DNA from: Nelumbo lutea
Taxonomy: Eukaryota; Streptophyta; Magnoliopsida; Proteales; Nelumbonaceae
Direction of reading: 5' to 3'
DNA: 64,000 bases
NCBI GenBank assembly: GCA_022828595.1
Contig: JAKGHH010000001.1
Location: 143,301,017 to 143,365,016, forward strand
The translations under genes and the position numbers were made by a program. The notes beneath the pieces were generated by a model. The model was not told the origin of the DNA and did not search any database. It saw only the letters and a program-made list of their open reading frames with translations. Positions 22,189 to 32,447 of this stretch are shown piece by piece; positions within the stretch are counted from its first letter, which is position 1; each line of letters starts with the position of its first letter.

Positions 22189-22363
22189 AAGCCTACGGGC
22201 CACGTTACTACTTAAGACCCGGTCGCCTCTTCGGCACGAGCAAAGTCAGAAAAGAGTAGACCACTGGTCACTCCCAAAGCCTATGGGCCACATTACTACT
22301 TAAGACCCGGTCACCTCTTCGGCACGGGCAAAGTCAGAAAAGAATAGACCACTGGTCACTCCC
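22189..22363 (+). repeat. Two 88-bp tandem repeats, Tat type
   Basis: Units at 22189-22276 and 22277-22363 share aagcctaYgggcca, cttaagacccggtc, cctcttcggcac and agaccactggtcactcc. The words gacc-cggtcgcctcttcggcac and agcctaYgggcc are also found in the Tat-1 repeats at 7983-8285, linking the two elements. Confidence 0.8.
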
Positions 22364-22365
22364 AA

Positions 22366-22664
22366 AGCCCAACTCGACACGCACGTGATAAAGGATTACC
22401 AACCATCCACCAAGCCAAGAGAATGTATATGTATATACAACCCATTTGGGTCCCAATAAGGCAAAGACCAACTCTTAGTAATAATCTCAACACTTTCTTG
22501 TAATTACCCCACGTGGGATTCAAACAAATGCCAAGAGAGGAAAAGTGGTAGAGGAAAATTTGAAATTAGGCTAAAAAATCAAATAGAGTTTGTGTGGGTG
22601 TGTGCAATTAGGGGTGACAAATGGGTGGGTTAGGCATGGGTTGAGTACAACCCACCCATATTGA
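22366..22664 (+). repeat. 299-bp direct duplication, right copy
   Basis: Pair of 17518-17816, one visible difference. It joins the Tat-like tandem repeats on its left and continues into hAT-like sequence on its right. Confidence 0.9.
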
Positions 22665-22992
22665 CCCACTGACCCATTGCCACCCATATTTATTGGGTAT
22701 TAGTGGGTTATAACCCACCTTGACCCTGACCCACCCACATGACAAAACAATAAATATATGTTTCAAAAAATTAGAAATTGCATAAAATACATAAATTGAT
22801 AAAAATTCAAAATAAATATATATTTCAATTAAGAAATTGTAAAAAAATGATAAAAAACCAAGAATTGCATAAAATACATAAAATGATATTTTTTTTCAAA
22901 ATTTATATACTTCAATTAAAAAATAATAAATTACAGAAAAATGATTAAAATATAAAAAATCAAAATGATCATATACTTCAGCTAATACAAAA

Positions 22993-23023
<31 letters not shown>

Positions 23024-23840
23024 TAGAACGATGCAATTTTAGTGTATATAATAAAAAATGTAAAAATTGAAAAAATACATCGTCTCCACTCTGGTTCTTG
23101 TAACCGGTGGCCATGCCATCATAGATCTGACCCTATGCTAGGATAAGAAGTGGGGAGGAGGAAGAGTAAGAAGAGTAAGAAGATCAAATCGGTCGTACCA
23201 GTGGTGGCAATAAAAAGAGTAAGAAGAAGAGGTGAGGAGGAGAAAGAGGAGTTGAGTAGATTTGAAACCTAGATTGGTGGTATTGGATGGCGGTGGCAAT
23301 AAAAAGAGTAAAGAGAAGAGGGGAGGAAGGGGAAGAAGAGATTATTGGATCTGAAATCTAGACCTGTGGTACTGGCCGGCAGCGGTGATAAGAATAATAA
23401 GAAGAAGAAGAAGGGAGGAGGAGGAAGAGTAGAATAATAGGATTAAAACTGAGATTTGGTACTGGTGGCAGCAACAAGAAGAGTGGAAGATGAAGAAGAA
23501 GGAAATCAAGATGGATGTAACAGTGACGGCGAGATCAGTGATATCGACGAAAGCAAGATTGGTGGTACTAGTCGCTGCAGCCACCGAAAGTTCTTCAAAT
23601 TTCTCCCTGTTTTTATTTTTTATTTTTTTGTTTTGTTTTTTTTTTAATAATTGCCTCAAACCCTAAAAAGATTATTAGCTTGAACGAGAGAGTGAAGTTC
23701 GACCCAATGGGTACCCTCAACCCAACCCCACCCTAACCCTTTTTCCTTGACCCAAATGGGTCACTCTACCCATAATGTCCCTTTACTAAAGTGGGTGGGA
23801 ATGGGTTGGGGTCAAATGGGTTGGGTCAACACGATTACCC
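22609..23840. mobile_element. hAT-like non-autonomous element, boundaries uncertain
   Basis: The left end taggggtgacaaatgggtgg, followed by dense ggtgggtt/aacccaccc words, is typical of plant hAT-type ends. The right part (23690-23835) is again rich in gggttggg and cccaaccc. The middle is AT-rich with an (AT)n run near 22999-23025 and purine-rich tandem repeats. I see no transposase. The right TIR is not clear. Confidence 0.4.
23191..23510 (+). repeat. Purine-rich tandem repeats of about 80-100 bp
   Basis: Four units begin near 23191, 23276, 23354 and 23455. Each has a ggtact-ggtggc-type head followed by aagagtaagaagaag and gaggagga tracts. The short frames over it are not protein-like. Confidence 0.55.
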
Positions 23841-25340
23841 TTTATAATGCATGTTGAGATGTGTATGGGAAGGGCACTTGGTGCCCATCTGAATTCTTGT
23901 TTAGAAGTCATGCAAGCTTTGAATTTCAGAGCATTCTCGTCAATCAATATTGCTAAGATAGGTTCATCCACTCTGAAGAAAATTTGAATAACTATCCATC
24001 ATACATCCTTATCTTAGATTATGGACAATTGATACTAATATATTCTTATCTTAGATTTTGTATGTCTTACTGGCCCGTAAGTGAATAATAGTTTATAAAT
24101 AAGTTCGTTGTCGCTGCAACAGCTACCACCGCTGCTATTTGTGTATCGTGAAGTCGGAGAAGATGAATAGTATTTTTCTCCGAATAATTATTATAAGGGT
24201 AGTATGGAGATTAAAAAATATTACAATGGCAGATTTTAATGGAAGGCTAATGGAAGGAGGTCTTTGTCTCACGATCATAGTACAGGGGGTCTTTGTAATT
24301 TACCCTAATATAAACTTAAAGGCAAATTTCTTAAAATACCTCTTTAATTTAGGAAATTGACTAATTCTATCATCACTGTTTATCCTCTATTATATCTCAA
24401 ATTTTCAAAATAAAATTCATACAAAAAATTTTAAATTTAGATGCAACAAGTGGATTTTCAAGCAATATACCCAACCGATAAAAATTGGAGATTTGTCAAT
24501 GGACTCTGCACAAGTTGAGGGGAATATCGGGAGCTTTAATTTAGGTGGTCTTCAGGAACTCGATCCAATGATCTTCAAGAACTCACTCTGCCCAATATGG
24601 CGTCAAACTTCCGAAAGACATCACGCACCGCCTCCATAATCGTCGATGCATTTTCAGGTGTTAGAGGGGGCGTTTCGGTGGCTATCGTCCTCTCTGAAAG
24701 CACTTGCTATCGCCAAATCCAAAGCAAGGTTTGACCTTTGAATTGAACAGTTTATTTACCACCATGGTTGCGAAAAAGAGAAACTGTTCACTAATTGAGA
24801 GGACAAGCAGATCGAATTTGGGTATTCAAGAGATGCCACCTGTAGCTAAAGAGATGGTCCACCACCACATTGAGCTCCCCCCTTCCACAAGCCACAGAGA
24901 TTCATCTCTTTCTCTCTCTTACAGTTGTGAGTTTAGACATCCACCATCATGAGAGTCCCTAATTTTCATCAACGGTTTGGTATTTTGATCGTTTTTGTTT
25001 TCATCAACAAATTGCAAGGTCTGAGCTATCATGACTTCAACAAATCGCAGGGACCTGAACAATCTGTTTTTCATCAACAAATTACAGGAGTTTGAATAAT
25101 CATGATTTTCATCAATGACTTGAAATTATACTTGAAGATGGTGCTTCTTAATGAAGAGAGGTAGTAGTCGTTGGAGTGCTATTTTGATTTATAGGGTTTA
25201 TTGAGAGAAGAACAATAGAGATTAGAATCTAGGGAACAATAAAAGGTTTTCTAGGGTTCATTTGATCACAAAAAGGAAAGATAATTAAGGAATTGATTTA
25301 AGGAGAGGTTAAAGATTTGACATTAACAAATCATATTCAA
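23841..25340. other. Intergenic DNA with local repeats, no supported gene
   Basis: Contains a Mutator-type arm at about 24321-24420 and a local repeat at about 24985-25125 (tttcatcaacaaattgcaagg and variants, roughly 55-bp spacing). The longest frame (24704-24952) has no recognisable domain. Confidence 0.5.
24321..24420 (+). repeat. Second Mutator-type arm, same family as 25350
   Basis: ggcaaatttcttaaaatacc, then aggaaattga, then taattctatc follow the same order as in the left TIR of the element at 25350, in the same orientation. It is likely the remaining end of a related element; its partner was not found. Confidence 0.45.
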
Positions 25341-25349
25341 TATTATTTA

Positions 25350-25395
25350 GGACAAATTTCTTAAAGTACCCCAATAGTTTTGGAAATTGATTAAT
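25350..25395 (+). repeat. Left TIR of candidate MULE
   Basis: The first 23 bases match the right TIR at 21 positions; similarity extends to about 40 bases. Preceded by the 9-bp flank tattattta. Confidence 0.6.
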
Positions 25396-25949
25396 TCTAT
25401 CCTTATTGTTTATATATTATCTTAATTAAAGTACTCCCAAGTTTTTTCACAATTGACATTGCCGCTAAGCACTAATAGAAAAAAGTGAAATGTTGAATTT
25501 TCCCTCTATTATTCTTCAAAATTTCAAAATAAAACCTAATTGATGAAAATTTTCAATAATTGAAAGGAGGGCCGACAAATGTGTTTTTATGATTCCTTTC
25601 CCTTATCCTAATCTGTTGGATTTAGTGAAAGGCAACATCATCATTGAATTGCTTTCACTGTTCCATCTCCAAATGGCTGACTGGCATGACGAACACAAAA
25701 CAGGAAAAGGGAGGAGAGAGAGAGAGAGATAGAGAGGGAATGTCTATCAACAGCGCAACCATCACCAGTGGATGGTGGAACAAGGGTGAGCAGAGGTAGG
25801 GAGAGTGAGATAAAGTAAGGGGGGAGCCTCTCGAGTCCAAACAAAATTAACGAGACCAAACTTTGTTAGAATAGAGCATCTTTCAAATTCTACCTAATAA
25901 ACTCTCTCTAACAGATATTAAGACCAAAAGGAGGTTTAAATTCGGATCG

Positions 25950-26176
25950 TGAAAGAACTTAAGAGAAGAACTCTCTGATGTATTTCATTCAATGTTTTGT
26001 ACAATATTTATACATGTTGTATACGTACAGATAAAAATAGAGTAACAAGATAAATAGGATAAAACAGAGATAAATACAAACAAAAGCAAGGATAAATACA
26101 AAAGATAAATGTATTCGCTTACAACAGATAGCAGTTTTTTCTTATCTCAAATACTGGGTAACCGATTACACTAACA
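25950..26176 (-). repeat. Copia-1 3' LTR
   Basis: 227 bp, same length as its pair at 30474-30700. On the plus strand it runs tgaaagaactt...ctaaca. The polypurine tract lies at 26177-26184. Confidence 0.92.
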
Positions 26177-26183
26177 GCCCCCA

Positions 26184-27665
26184 TCAAGTTGATAGTGGAA
26201 AACCAACATTCAACTTGGACCGCAACAGTTGGAACTGAGGGGAAACAAGAGCCTTAGTTAGAATATCAGCCGGTTGATCAGCAGAGGCAATGCACGGAAC
26301 TTGAAGTTGTTTCTGAGTAACCTGTTTGTGGAAATCAATTTCAATGTGCTTCATTTTGGCATGGAAGACAGGATTCACCGTAAGGTACGTAGCACCAATG
26401 CTATCACACCACTTGATAAGTGAAGCTAGGATCTTAATGTGTAATTCAGAGAAGAGAGAGCACAACCACAAGACTTCAGATGTAGCAATAGCGAGGCTAC
26501 GGTGTTCTGGTTCCATGCTTGAATGATAAACAGTGGAGTGTTTCTTGGACATCCAGGAGATGGGATTCGAACCAAGAAAAATTGAAAAACCACCATGAGA
26601 GCATCTGCCATTAGGACACTCTGCCAATTCAGCATCAAAGAACGCATGTAACTGGAAAGAGGAAGATGCCACAAAGTGATCAAGGCCATAGTTAAAGGTG
26701 CCTTTGAGATAGCGCAATAAGCGCTTTGCAGTAGTCATGTGTTTACTAGTTGGTTGATGCAAAAACTAACACAAATTGTGTATCATGAATGATATTTCTG
26801 GGTTTGTGATAGTAATGTATTGAAGAACACCAATAATTTGACGGAATTCAATAACATTCGTGAGGGACACGCCATATGTCTTAGAGAGGCAATGACCAAC
26901 AGCAATTAGAGAAGAGGTTGGTTTGGTGGAATCCATACCAGTTATGTGAACAAGATCAACAATATATTTCCATTGAGAAGGGTGAAGGTGATGACCAGAT
27001 TGAAGTAACTCAATCCCAAGGAAGTATTGAAGAGGACCCAAGTCCTTGATAGAGGATTCCATGCTCATATCAAAGATAAGTGAGGTAATTTATGAATCGT
27101 TGGAACCAGTGACAATGATGCCATCCACATAGACAAGAACAATGGTAGTATCAGTGGTAGAGTGATGAATAAATAATGTGGTATCGGCAGCACACATATG
27201 AAAGCCAAGACGAAGAAGAAATGAGCTAAATCGATAATACCATGCACGAGGAGCATGTTTGAGGCCATACAGTGCTTTTTGCAACTTGAAAATATGATGG
27301 AATGAACTAAATCTATGAAGCCAGGAGGTTGAGTCATGTATACAGTTTCTTGAAGATCACCATTTAAGAACGCTGTAGTAACATCAAGCTGTCGTAAGGA
27401 CCAACCACGTGCTAGAGCAAGATGAAGAACAACACGAATAGTTACAGGTTTGATAGGCAGAGCTAAAGGTCTCATTGTAATCAAATTCTTCACGTTGTGT
27501 GTATCCCTTGGCTACAAGGCGAGCATTGTAGCGCTCCACCCTGCCATCGGGATTATGTTTGATACGAAATATCCATTTACAACCAATGATGTTTGCATCG
27601 GAAGGTGGAAAACAGAGGGTCCAAGTGTTGCTAATAGTGAGGGCAGCCATTTCTTCTTGCATCAT
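26184..27665 (-). pseudogene. pol: Copia-1 RT and RNase H, decayed
   Basis: The N-terminal RT reads [14 protein letters not shown] and [11 protein letters not shown] frameshift near 27490 moves to [13 protein letters not shown] (first catalytic Asp kept). A further shift leads to [17 protein letters not shown] and the YxDD box, which here reads YVDG, so the second Asp of the pair is lost. The C-terminal RT has LGPLQYFLGIE. RNase H follows with RLLRYLKGT, GGFSIFLG and the end motif HIEIDFH. Stops separate the pieces (for example near 27065 and 26763). This would be the polymerase and RNA-removing end of the polyprotein. It is not functional. Confidence 0.85.
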
Positions 27666-27668
27666 ATC

Positions 27669-29366
27669 CTACCAATAAGGATGACATAGGGCCTGGGTTA
27701 TGGTTTTGGGTTCAGTTGAGATTGGGGGCAAAGAGTATGAGGAGGCAAGGAATAAGCGGGGCTTAAGTGTCCCATCACATGATTTGGTGATCATGGTATG
27801 GGTGCAATGAGGTAAGGGGGAGCTTACAGGAAGAAGAATATTAATAGGGTGGCTGGGTTCAAGTGGATCGGGAGATGGAGGTGGCTGGTCAGGTGTTATA
27901 GTTGTGGAAGGGAGGGAATGGGCATCATGAAGAATATAAGATAAAGGGCGAGTTCGTTGTAGAGGTGAAGATGTGGGCTGGGGCAAAGATTGTAGAGGTG
28001 ATGAGATCGATGTTGGTGTGGATAGCAGCTGAGAGGGTACAGGAGGAGATGAGGGCAGTGACAATGGTGGTGGAGGAGGTTGTGACAGTGGCAAGGGAGC
28101 TGAAACGATGGGAGGTGGTCCAATGGGCATTGATGGTAGAGTAGAGGGCTGAGGTGGTAGAGTTTTTGGGGATGAATAATAAGGGAAATTGAGTTCATTG
28201 AATACCATATGGCGGGAGATGTAAACCTTACCAGAACATATATGTAGGCATCGAAATCCCTTAGATTTGTCACAATACCCAATGAATACACAGGAGGGGC
28301 TGCGATAATTATGTTTGTGAGCATTGTAGGGCCTTATATAAGGAAAGCACTCACAGCCAAACACACGAAGTGTCATATAGTCAGGCTTCTTGTGAAAGAG
28401 ATATTCCCATGGCGTTTTATGATTCAACACCTTGGTGGGCAGCCGATTGATGAGAAAGACAATAGTGTGGAATGCATCATACCATAGAGAATGAGGCATA
28501 GATGCTCTAGCCATGAGTTTGAGTCCAAATTCAACTATATGCCGATGTTTATGTTTTACTGAACCATTTTGTTGAGGCGTGTGCGAACAAGAGGTTCTAT
28601 GAATAATACCATGTCGTTCAAAGAAAGGCTTAAGTGTCTTGTACTCCGTACTCCCATCACTTTGTAGGATTTTGATTTTTCTATTCAGCATATTTTCAAC
28701 TTGATTCTCAAATATAATAAATATAGAAGCAACATCATTCTTATGAGTAAGAGGAAAAATCCAACTGAATTTACTAAAGAAATCAACAAAACTGATATAG
28801 TAATTGAAACCATGTCGAGACATCACAAGGGCTGGTCCCCATAGATCAGAGTACACAAGTTCCAATGGTTCTACTACCTTGAAAGTATTGGGGCGAAAAG
28901 GTAAACGGTGACTCTTTCCTAACTGACATGTTGAATAGAATGATATATCTTTATTGGAAGTTATAGGGAGCTTATTCTCATATACGACTTGCTTCACTAT
29001 TCGGAATGCCGAATGCCCTAAACACTGATGTCAAGTATTTAGGTCTACTCTTTCATTAAGATGTGCAACATGACTGATATTGGCTTTTGGGAGATGAATT
29101 TTGTAAAGTTCACGATCAGTGGTTCCTTCTAATATAGTTTTCCTCAACTTCTGATCCTTCACATAGCAATTAAAGGGATGAAATTCAAAGAAAATATCAT
29201 TATTAGTGGTGAACCGTGCAACAGATAAGAGGTCCTTAGTGATATCCGGGACATGAAGAGTATCTTTGAGAACTAGATTCTTATGTGAACTTGGAATAGA
29301 CGAGGTACCAATATGATTAATTTTCAAATCTGTGCCATTGCCAATTTTTAGTTGATTTGGGCCCAT
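27669..29366 (-). pseudogene. pol: Copia-1 integrase and GAG-pre-integrase region
   Basis: The pre-integrase region (29366-29031) shows LKIGNGTDLKI and LLSVARF; a stop at about 29030 precedes HQCLGHSAF. The integrase core has the first Asp (VYSDLWGPA) and second Asp (LQSDGSTEY). The Glu expected in the NG-x-x-E-R-K-H-R segment is Lys (NGSVKHKHRHIVE). A GAA-to-AAA change therefore removes the catalytic triad. Conserved FLINRLPTKVLN and FGCECFPYIRPY follow, then a Pro/Ser-rich linker of about 180 residues leading to RT. The 442-codon frame at 28997-27669 is the best-preserved part of the element. Confidence 0.85.
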
Positions 29367-29371
29367 GTACT

Positions 29372-30428
29372 CTAAGTGAAGTTTAAGATTGTGCAGATCA
29401 TTGGTGACATGGTGTGTCGCTCCAGAATCAGGATACTAGCAAAGATCAGTAGATGAGTGTTGATTCGATGGAGTTTCAGAAGCTTTAGTGTTGTAGACAA
29501 GTGCTCGTTTGGGGGTATATTTGATAGATGCATCAAATCTACTACGACATGCAAGAGCAGAGTGATTGGGTAGTTTGCAGATTTGGCAAGGACTACCTTT
29601 GTATCTACAATTTGGACTTGAGTTGGATTTTTTATTCTACTCCTTTTTAGACCTTCCAAATTGAGTGTTGGGAGTGTTGGGCCAATTTCCTTTGTATTTG
29701 TATGCCATGTTGGTTGAAACTTCAAGTTCTTGAATCTTCTTGGTTCGCTCAAGTTTAAGATCATGTTGTAAAAGTAGGCTGTGCAGAGAATGTCATAAGA
29801 AATACCATTCAGTTGGGTGAGTACTGCAGTAGTAAAAATTTTATATTCGGATGACAGACCTTCTATAGTCTGACAAACAAGATCAGAGTCAGATAAGGGT
29901 TCTCCTGCGGTTGAGAGTGCATCAGCAATATTCTTTATTTTAAATAGATAATCACTCATGGAGAAGCACCCTTTCTTTAGAGCATTAAACTCAAATCACA
30001 GTTGCATGATACGAGCCTTTGATTTTGGTGCATAAGTAGTTTCTAGTAAAGACCATACCTGATGAGAAGTAGTGCATCTTACTACCTAAAAGAATACATG
30101 CTCTATGAGAAAGGATAGGATCCAACTTAGTAGAAGTTGGTCCTGGATACACCAGGCTTTGTAAGTCGGGTTCTCAATCTGGTTGGCTGTAGTGCCAGTG
30201 GAGGAAGTGATGAACTGAGCAGGACACTTGAGAGATCCATCAACATAACACATTAGTTGATGTCCATCAAGTACAGGGAGCATCCTGAAGGCGCCACAGA
30301 AGATAATTGTGATGATCAAGCTTAACAGAGATAAGCTGAGTTACATTGGTGCAAAGATTCACAGGTTCAGGTATGGACAAAATAGTTCGAGTGATAAAGG
30401 TTTGACTGGAAGTGTTGGAGATTGACAT
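29372..30428 (-). pseudogene. gag: Copia-1 gag and protease, frameshifted
   Basis: The start ATG at 30428 leads to VTQLISVKLDHHNYLLWR, the N-terminus of the Copia gag (UBN2) family. Frameshifts follow. The gag body includes VCQTIEGLSSEYKIFTTAV. A zinc knuckle CQICKLPNHSALAC (C-x2-C-x4-H-x4-C) lies at about 29555-29595, in another frame. The protease site YPDSGATHHVT is at about 29400-29440. Several shifts and stops mean there is no intact product. Confidence 0.75.
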
Positions 30429-30473
30429 GGTTTTTGGTGAAGGGTATTCAGGCGTTCCTGAGCTCTGATACCA

Positions 30474-30700
30474 TGAAAGAACTTAAGAGAAGAATTCTCT
30501 AATATATTTCATTCAATGTTCTATACAATATTTATACAGGTTGTATACGTATAGATAAGAACAGAATAACAAGATAAATACGATAAAACAGAGATAAATA
30601 CAAATAAAAGCAAAACAAATACAAGAGATAAATGTATTCGGTTACAACAGTATAGGAGTTTGTTCTTATCTCAAATACTGGGCAACCTATTACACTAACA
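30474..30700 (-). repeat. Copia-1 5' LTR
   Basis: Pair of 25950-26176. On the minus strand the PBS TGGTATCAGAGCTC begins at 30473, directly after the LTR. TSD gatcg at 30701-30705. Confidence 0.92.
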
Positions 30701-30882
30701 GATCGCAATTCGAAAAATTCACCGACCTCACAATTAAATGGTCAAAATTCCTAAGGGAAATTCACGGATCCAAATTACATAACCCAAAAAAGAACACATA
30801 CAAATTCTGGGTAATCAATAGACTCGAATAACCGATCAGTCATCCCTCCAAAACCACAAAAACATAGACAAACCCCACATCA

Positions 30883-30889
30883 TATAAAA
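30883..30889 (+). promoter_or_regulatory. Possible defensin TATA box
   Basis: TATAAAA 134 bases before the defensin ATG at 31017, with the CT tract lying between as would-be 5' UTR. Position is reasonable, but one AT-rich word is weak evidence. Confidence 0.4.
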
Positions 30890-30962
30890 TTACAGAAAAC
30901 GAAAGCTTAGATAATTCAATTTTCCACATATTAGTGACAAATTATACTTATCACTTGCTTCA

Positions 30963-30965
<3 letters not shown>

Positions 30966-31000
<35 letters not shown>
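30966..31000 (+). repeat. (CT)n microsatellite in the defensin leader
   Basis: About 17 CT units just upstream of the defensin start codon. CT tracts are common in plant 5' leaders. Confidence 0.85.
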
Positions 31001-31003
<3 letters not shown>

Positions 31004-31016
31004 GGCTTCGCGTAGA

Positions 31017-31615
31017 ATGCATTTATTTTTAGTTCTCTTCTTAGTTCTGTTACTGCTCATGACCATTGGTTCTTTTCTCCCCTACCTCTATCTAAAATTT
31101 TCTTGCTCGTTTTCTTCAGAATAGCCATCAACCATTAGTTTCGGATCCATGTCAAACTAGTAATAGGTAGGCTAAAGAAACGAGCACTCATTTTGCCCGA
31201 TTCTAAGGAGTTTCTAAGCCTGATCATGGGCCAACTACGATAGAAAACCTGTCTTACGAAAAGACTCCAAATGGAAGTTATTTGGGCAAAATGATCTTTC
31301 CATCTCGATTAGGATGTCTATAGAAGAAGATGTGCCTAAATCAGTAGTCCTCCCTAGTGTGCTAGCTATGTTGTCTTGAATTCAATGAACTAGCACTAAC
31401 AAGTATTTGGTGTTCAAACTTTGTACCTACAGCCTGCAGGGATGGGGCCAAAGGTGGCTAAGGCAAGGACTTGTGAGTCACAGAGCCATCGCTTTAAAGG
31501 GATATGCGTAAGGAAGAGAAATTGTGTTGTTGTTTGCCAAACGGAGGGATTCCATGGAGGGCATTGCCAAGGCTTCCGGCGCCAATGCTTTGCACTAAAC
31601 ATTGTTAGTGCATGA
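31017..31615 (+). pseudogene. Plant defensin (gamma-thionin) gene, two exons, 3' frameshift
   Basis: Exon 1 (31017-31068) encodes a start Met and a strongly hydrophobic Leu-rich signal peptide. A GT-AG intron (31069-31439, 371 bp) interrupts the signal region in phase 1, as usual for plant defensins. Exon 2 (from 31440) opens with MGPKVAKA, then the mature start [12 protein letters not shown] and the core [15 protein letters not shown] and FRRQC. Six of the eight family cysteines are present at family spacing. In the T run at 31589-31591 one base is missing relative to the family pattern. This shifts the frame at the last codons, removes the final two cysteines and replaces the tail with ALNIVSA. 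Family role: small secreted, disulfide-stabilised antimicrobial or signalling peptide in the cell wall. The splice donor (GTTCTT) is weak. Sequencing error is the main alternative to a true frameshift. Confidence 0.82.
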
Positions 31616-31702
31616 AATTTCTTCACAAACGTCAATTGTCGATCGGCGACTAATTAGCACATTTTACATCATCTCTCCCTTTCGGTTCTATGTGTGCCTA
31701 CA

Positions 31703-31708
31703 AATAAA
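31703..31708 (+). terminator. Poly(A) signal after the defensin gene
   Basis: AATAAA about 90 bases beyond the defensin stop codon, a normal distance for a plant 3' UTR. Confidence 0.5.
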
Positions 31709-32180
31709 TTGGAGGGCGTCTATGGAGTCTATTGTGTGTGTCTTCGTTTTCTAGTTTTCAGTTGAATAATTTTAAGTTTTCTATATGTCTAGTTATACCT
31801 CTGCAAACGTGTTTTCCCACTTAACTTATCAAAAAAATTATACGTAGTTGACCTTCTTTTCTTGTCAGGAGCATAAGAAACACTAAAAGATCTCTGTATG
31901 GATTCACGAAAGCGAGCAAGTGAAAGAGAGATCAAGCTTTCTGGAAAGAAAATGGAGGATTAGAGACAAAATTGCAAAGTTGGAATCGCTAATGGTTGAC
32001 CGCCATGACGAACACACAGTCAGAGTCAGAATAGGAGATGGATACAAGTAGAAGTGGGTTTTCATTTCATTATGAATGGAGTGTGACAGTTTTCAAAAGG
32101 GTATTTTAAGAATTTTTGGAAAATATATTAATCATGTGAGGTCGCATGTAAATAGAGTGTGATGAAAAGTTAGGGTAGAG

Positions 32181-32225
32181 TTTGAAAATTTTCTAAATCA
32201 TAGGGATACTTTAGGAAATTTGTCC
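32181..32225 (-). repeat. Right TIR of candidate MULE
   Basis: Inverted copy of 25350-25395, followed by the flank tattatata. The arm continues inward with further AT-rich sequence containing gggtattttaagaa. Confidence 0.6.
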
Positions 32226-32447
32226 TATTATATATTTTATTCAGAGATTCCATGATACCTTGACAATTGCTTGAACGTGATTCGTTAATATCCGATTTAA
32301 AACTTTGCACGTTTAAAAAAAGAAAGTGCTTTTTTCTGTTTGACAGTTTCCTACTAACCATCCAATGTTGAACATCCTTTTCTTCTAGATATAGGTAACA
32401 TCATTTACTTCTATGTTGTACATCAGTTTCTTCTATGCTTGCAAGTA

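Larger units (their letters stand above)
17820..22365 (+). mobile_element. Truncated Tat-like Gypsy element, split by another element
   Basis: A probable 5' LTR starts at 17820 (tgtgacacgt), is interrupted at 17830-21276, and resumes at 21277 to end in acatca at 21746. A PBS identical in core to Tat-1 follows at 21747, then about 440 bp of leader, then two 88-bp tandem repeats of Tat type up to the duplication at 22366. No pol and no 3' LTR remain. The 17820 start is inference; the 21746 end and PBS are clear. Confidence 0.55.
25950..30700 (-). mobile_element. Copia-1, complete minus-strand element, inactive
   Basis: 4,751 bp with two 227-bp LTRs (TG...CA) and a perfect 5-bp target duplication gatcg (25945-25949, 30701-30705). 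PBS TGGTATCAGAGC adjoins the right LTR and the polypurine tract ATGGGGGC adjoins the left LTR. Gene order gag, protease, integrase, RT, RNase H marks it as Copia. Frameshifts, stops and substitutions at catalytic residues make it inactive. It is inserted in antisense orientation in the candidate MULE, upstream of the defensin exons. Confidence 0.92.
25350..32225. mobile_element. Candidate Pack-MULE carrying a defensin gene
   Basis: The left end GGACAAATTTCTTAAAGTAC and the reverse complement of the right end GGACAAATTTCCTAAAGTAT match strongly and weaken inward. The flanks tattattta (25341-25349) and tattatata (32226-32234) match at 8 of 9, the duplication size of Mutator elements. Removing the 4,756 bases of inserted Copia plus one TSD leaves about 2.1 kb. 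There is no MURA-like transposase; the recognisable cargo is a two-exon plant defensin at 31017-31615. A shared subterminal phrase (gacgaacaca) occurs in both arms at about 25689 and 32006. Alternative: a resident defensin gene flanked by unrelated MULE ends; the paired TIR and TSD argue against that. Confidence 0.6.

Noticed and set aside
24704..24952. 82-codon plus-strand frame
   Set aside because: No similarity to a known family, low-complexity C-terminus, no promoter or splice context.
31414..31635. Minus-strand 73-codon frame
   Set aside because: It is the shadow of defensin exon 2 on the other strand; the plus frame has family cysteines and splice signals.
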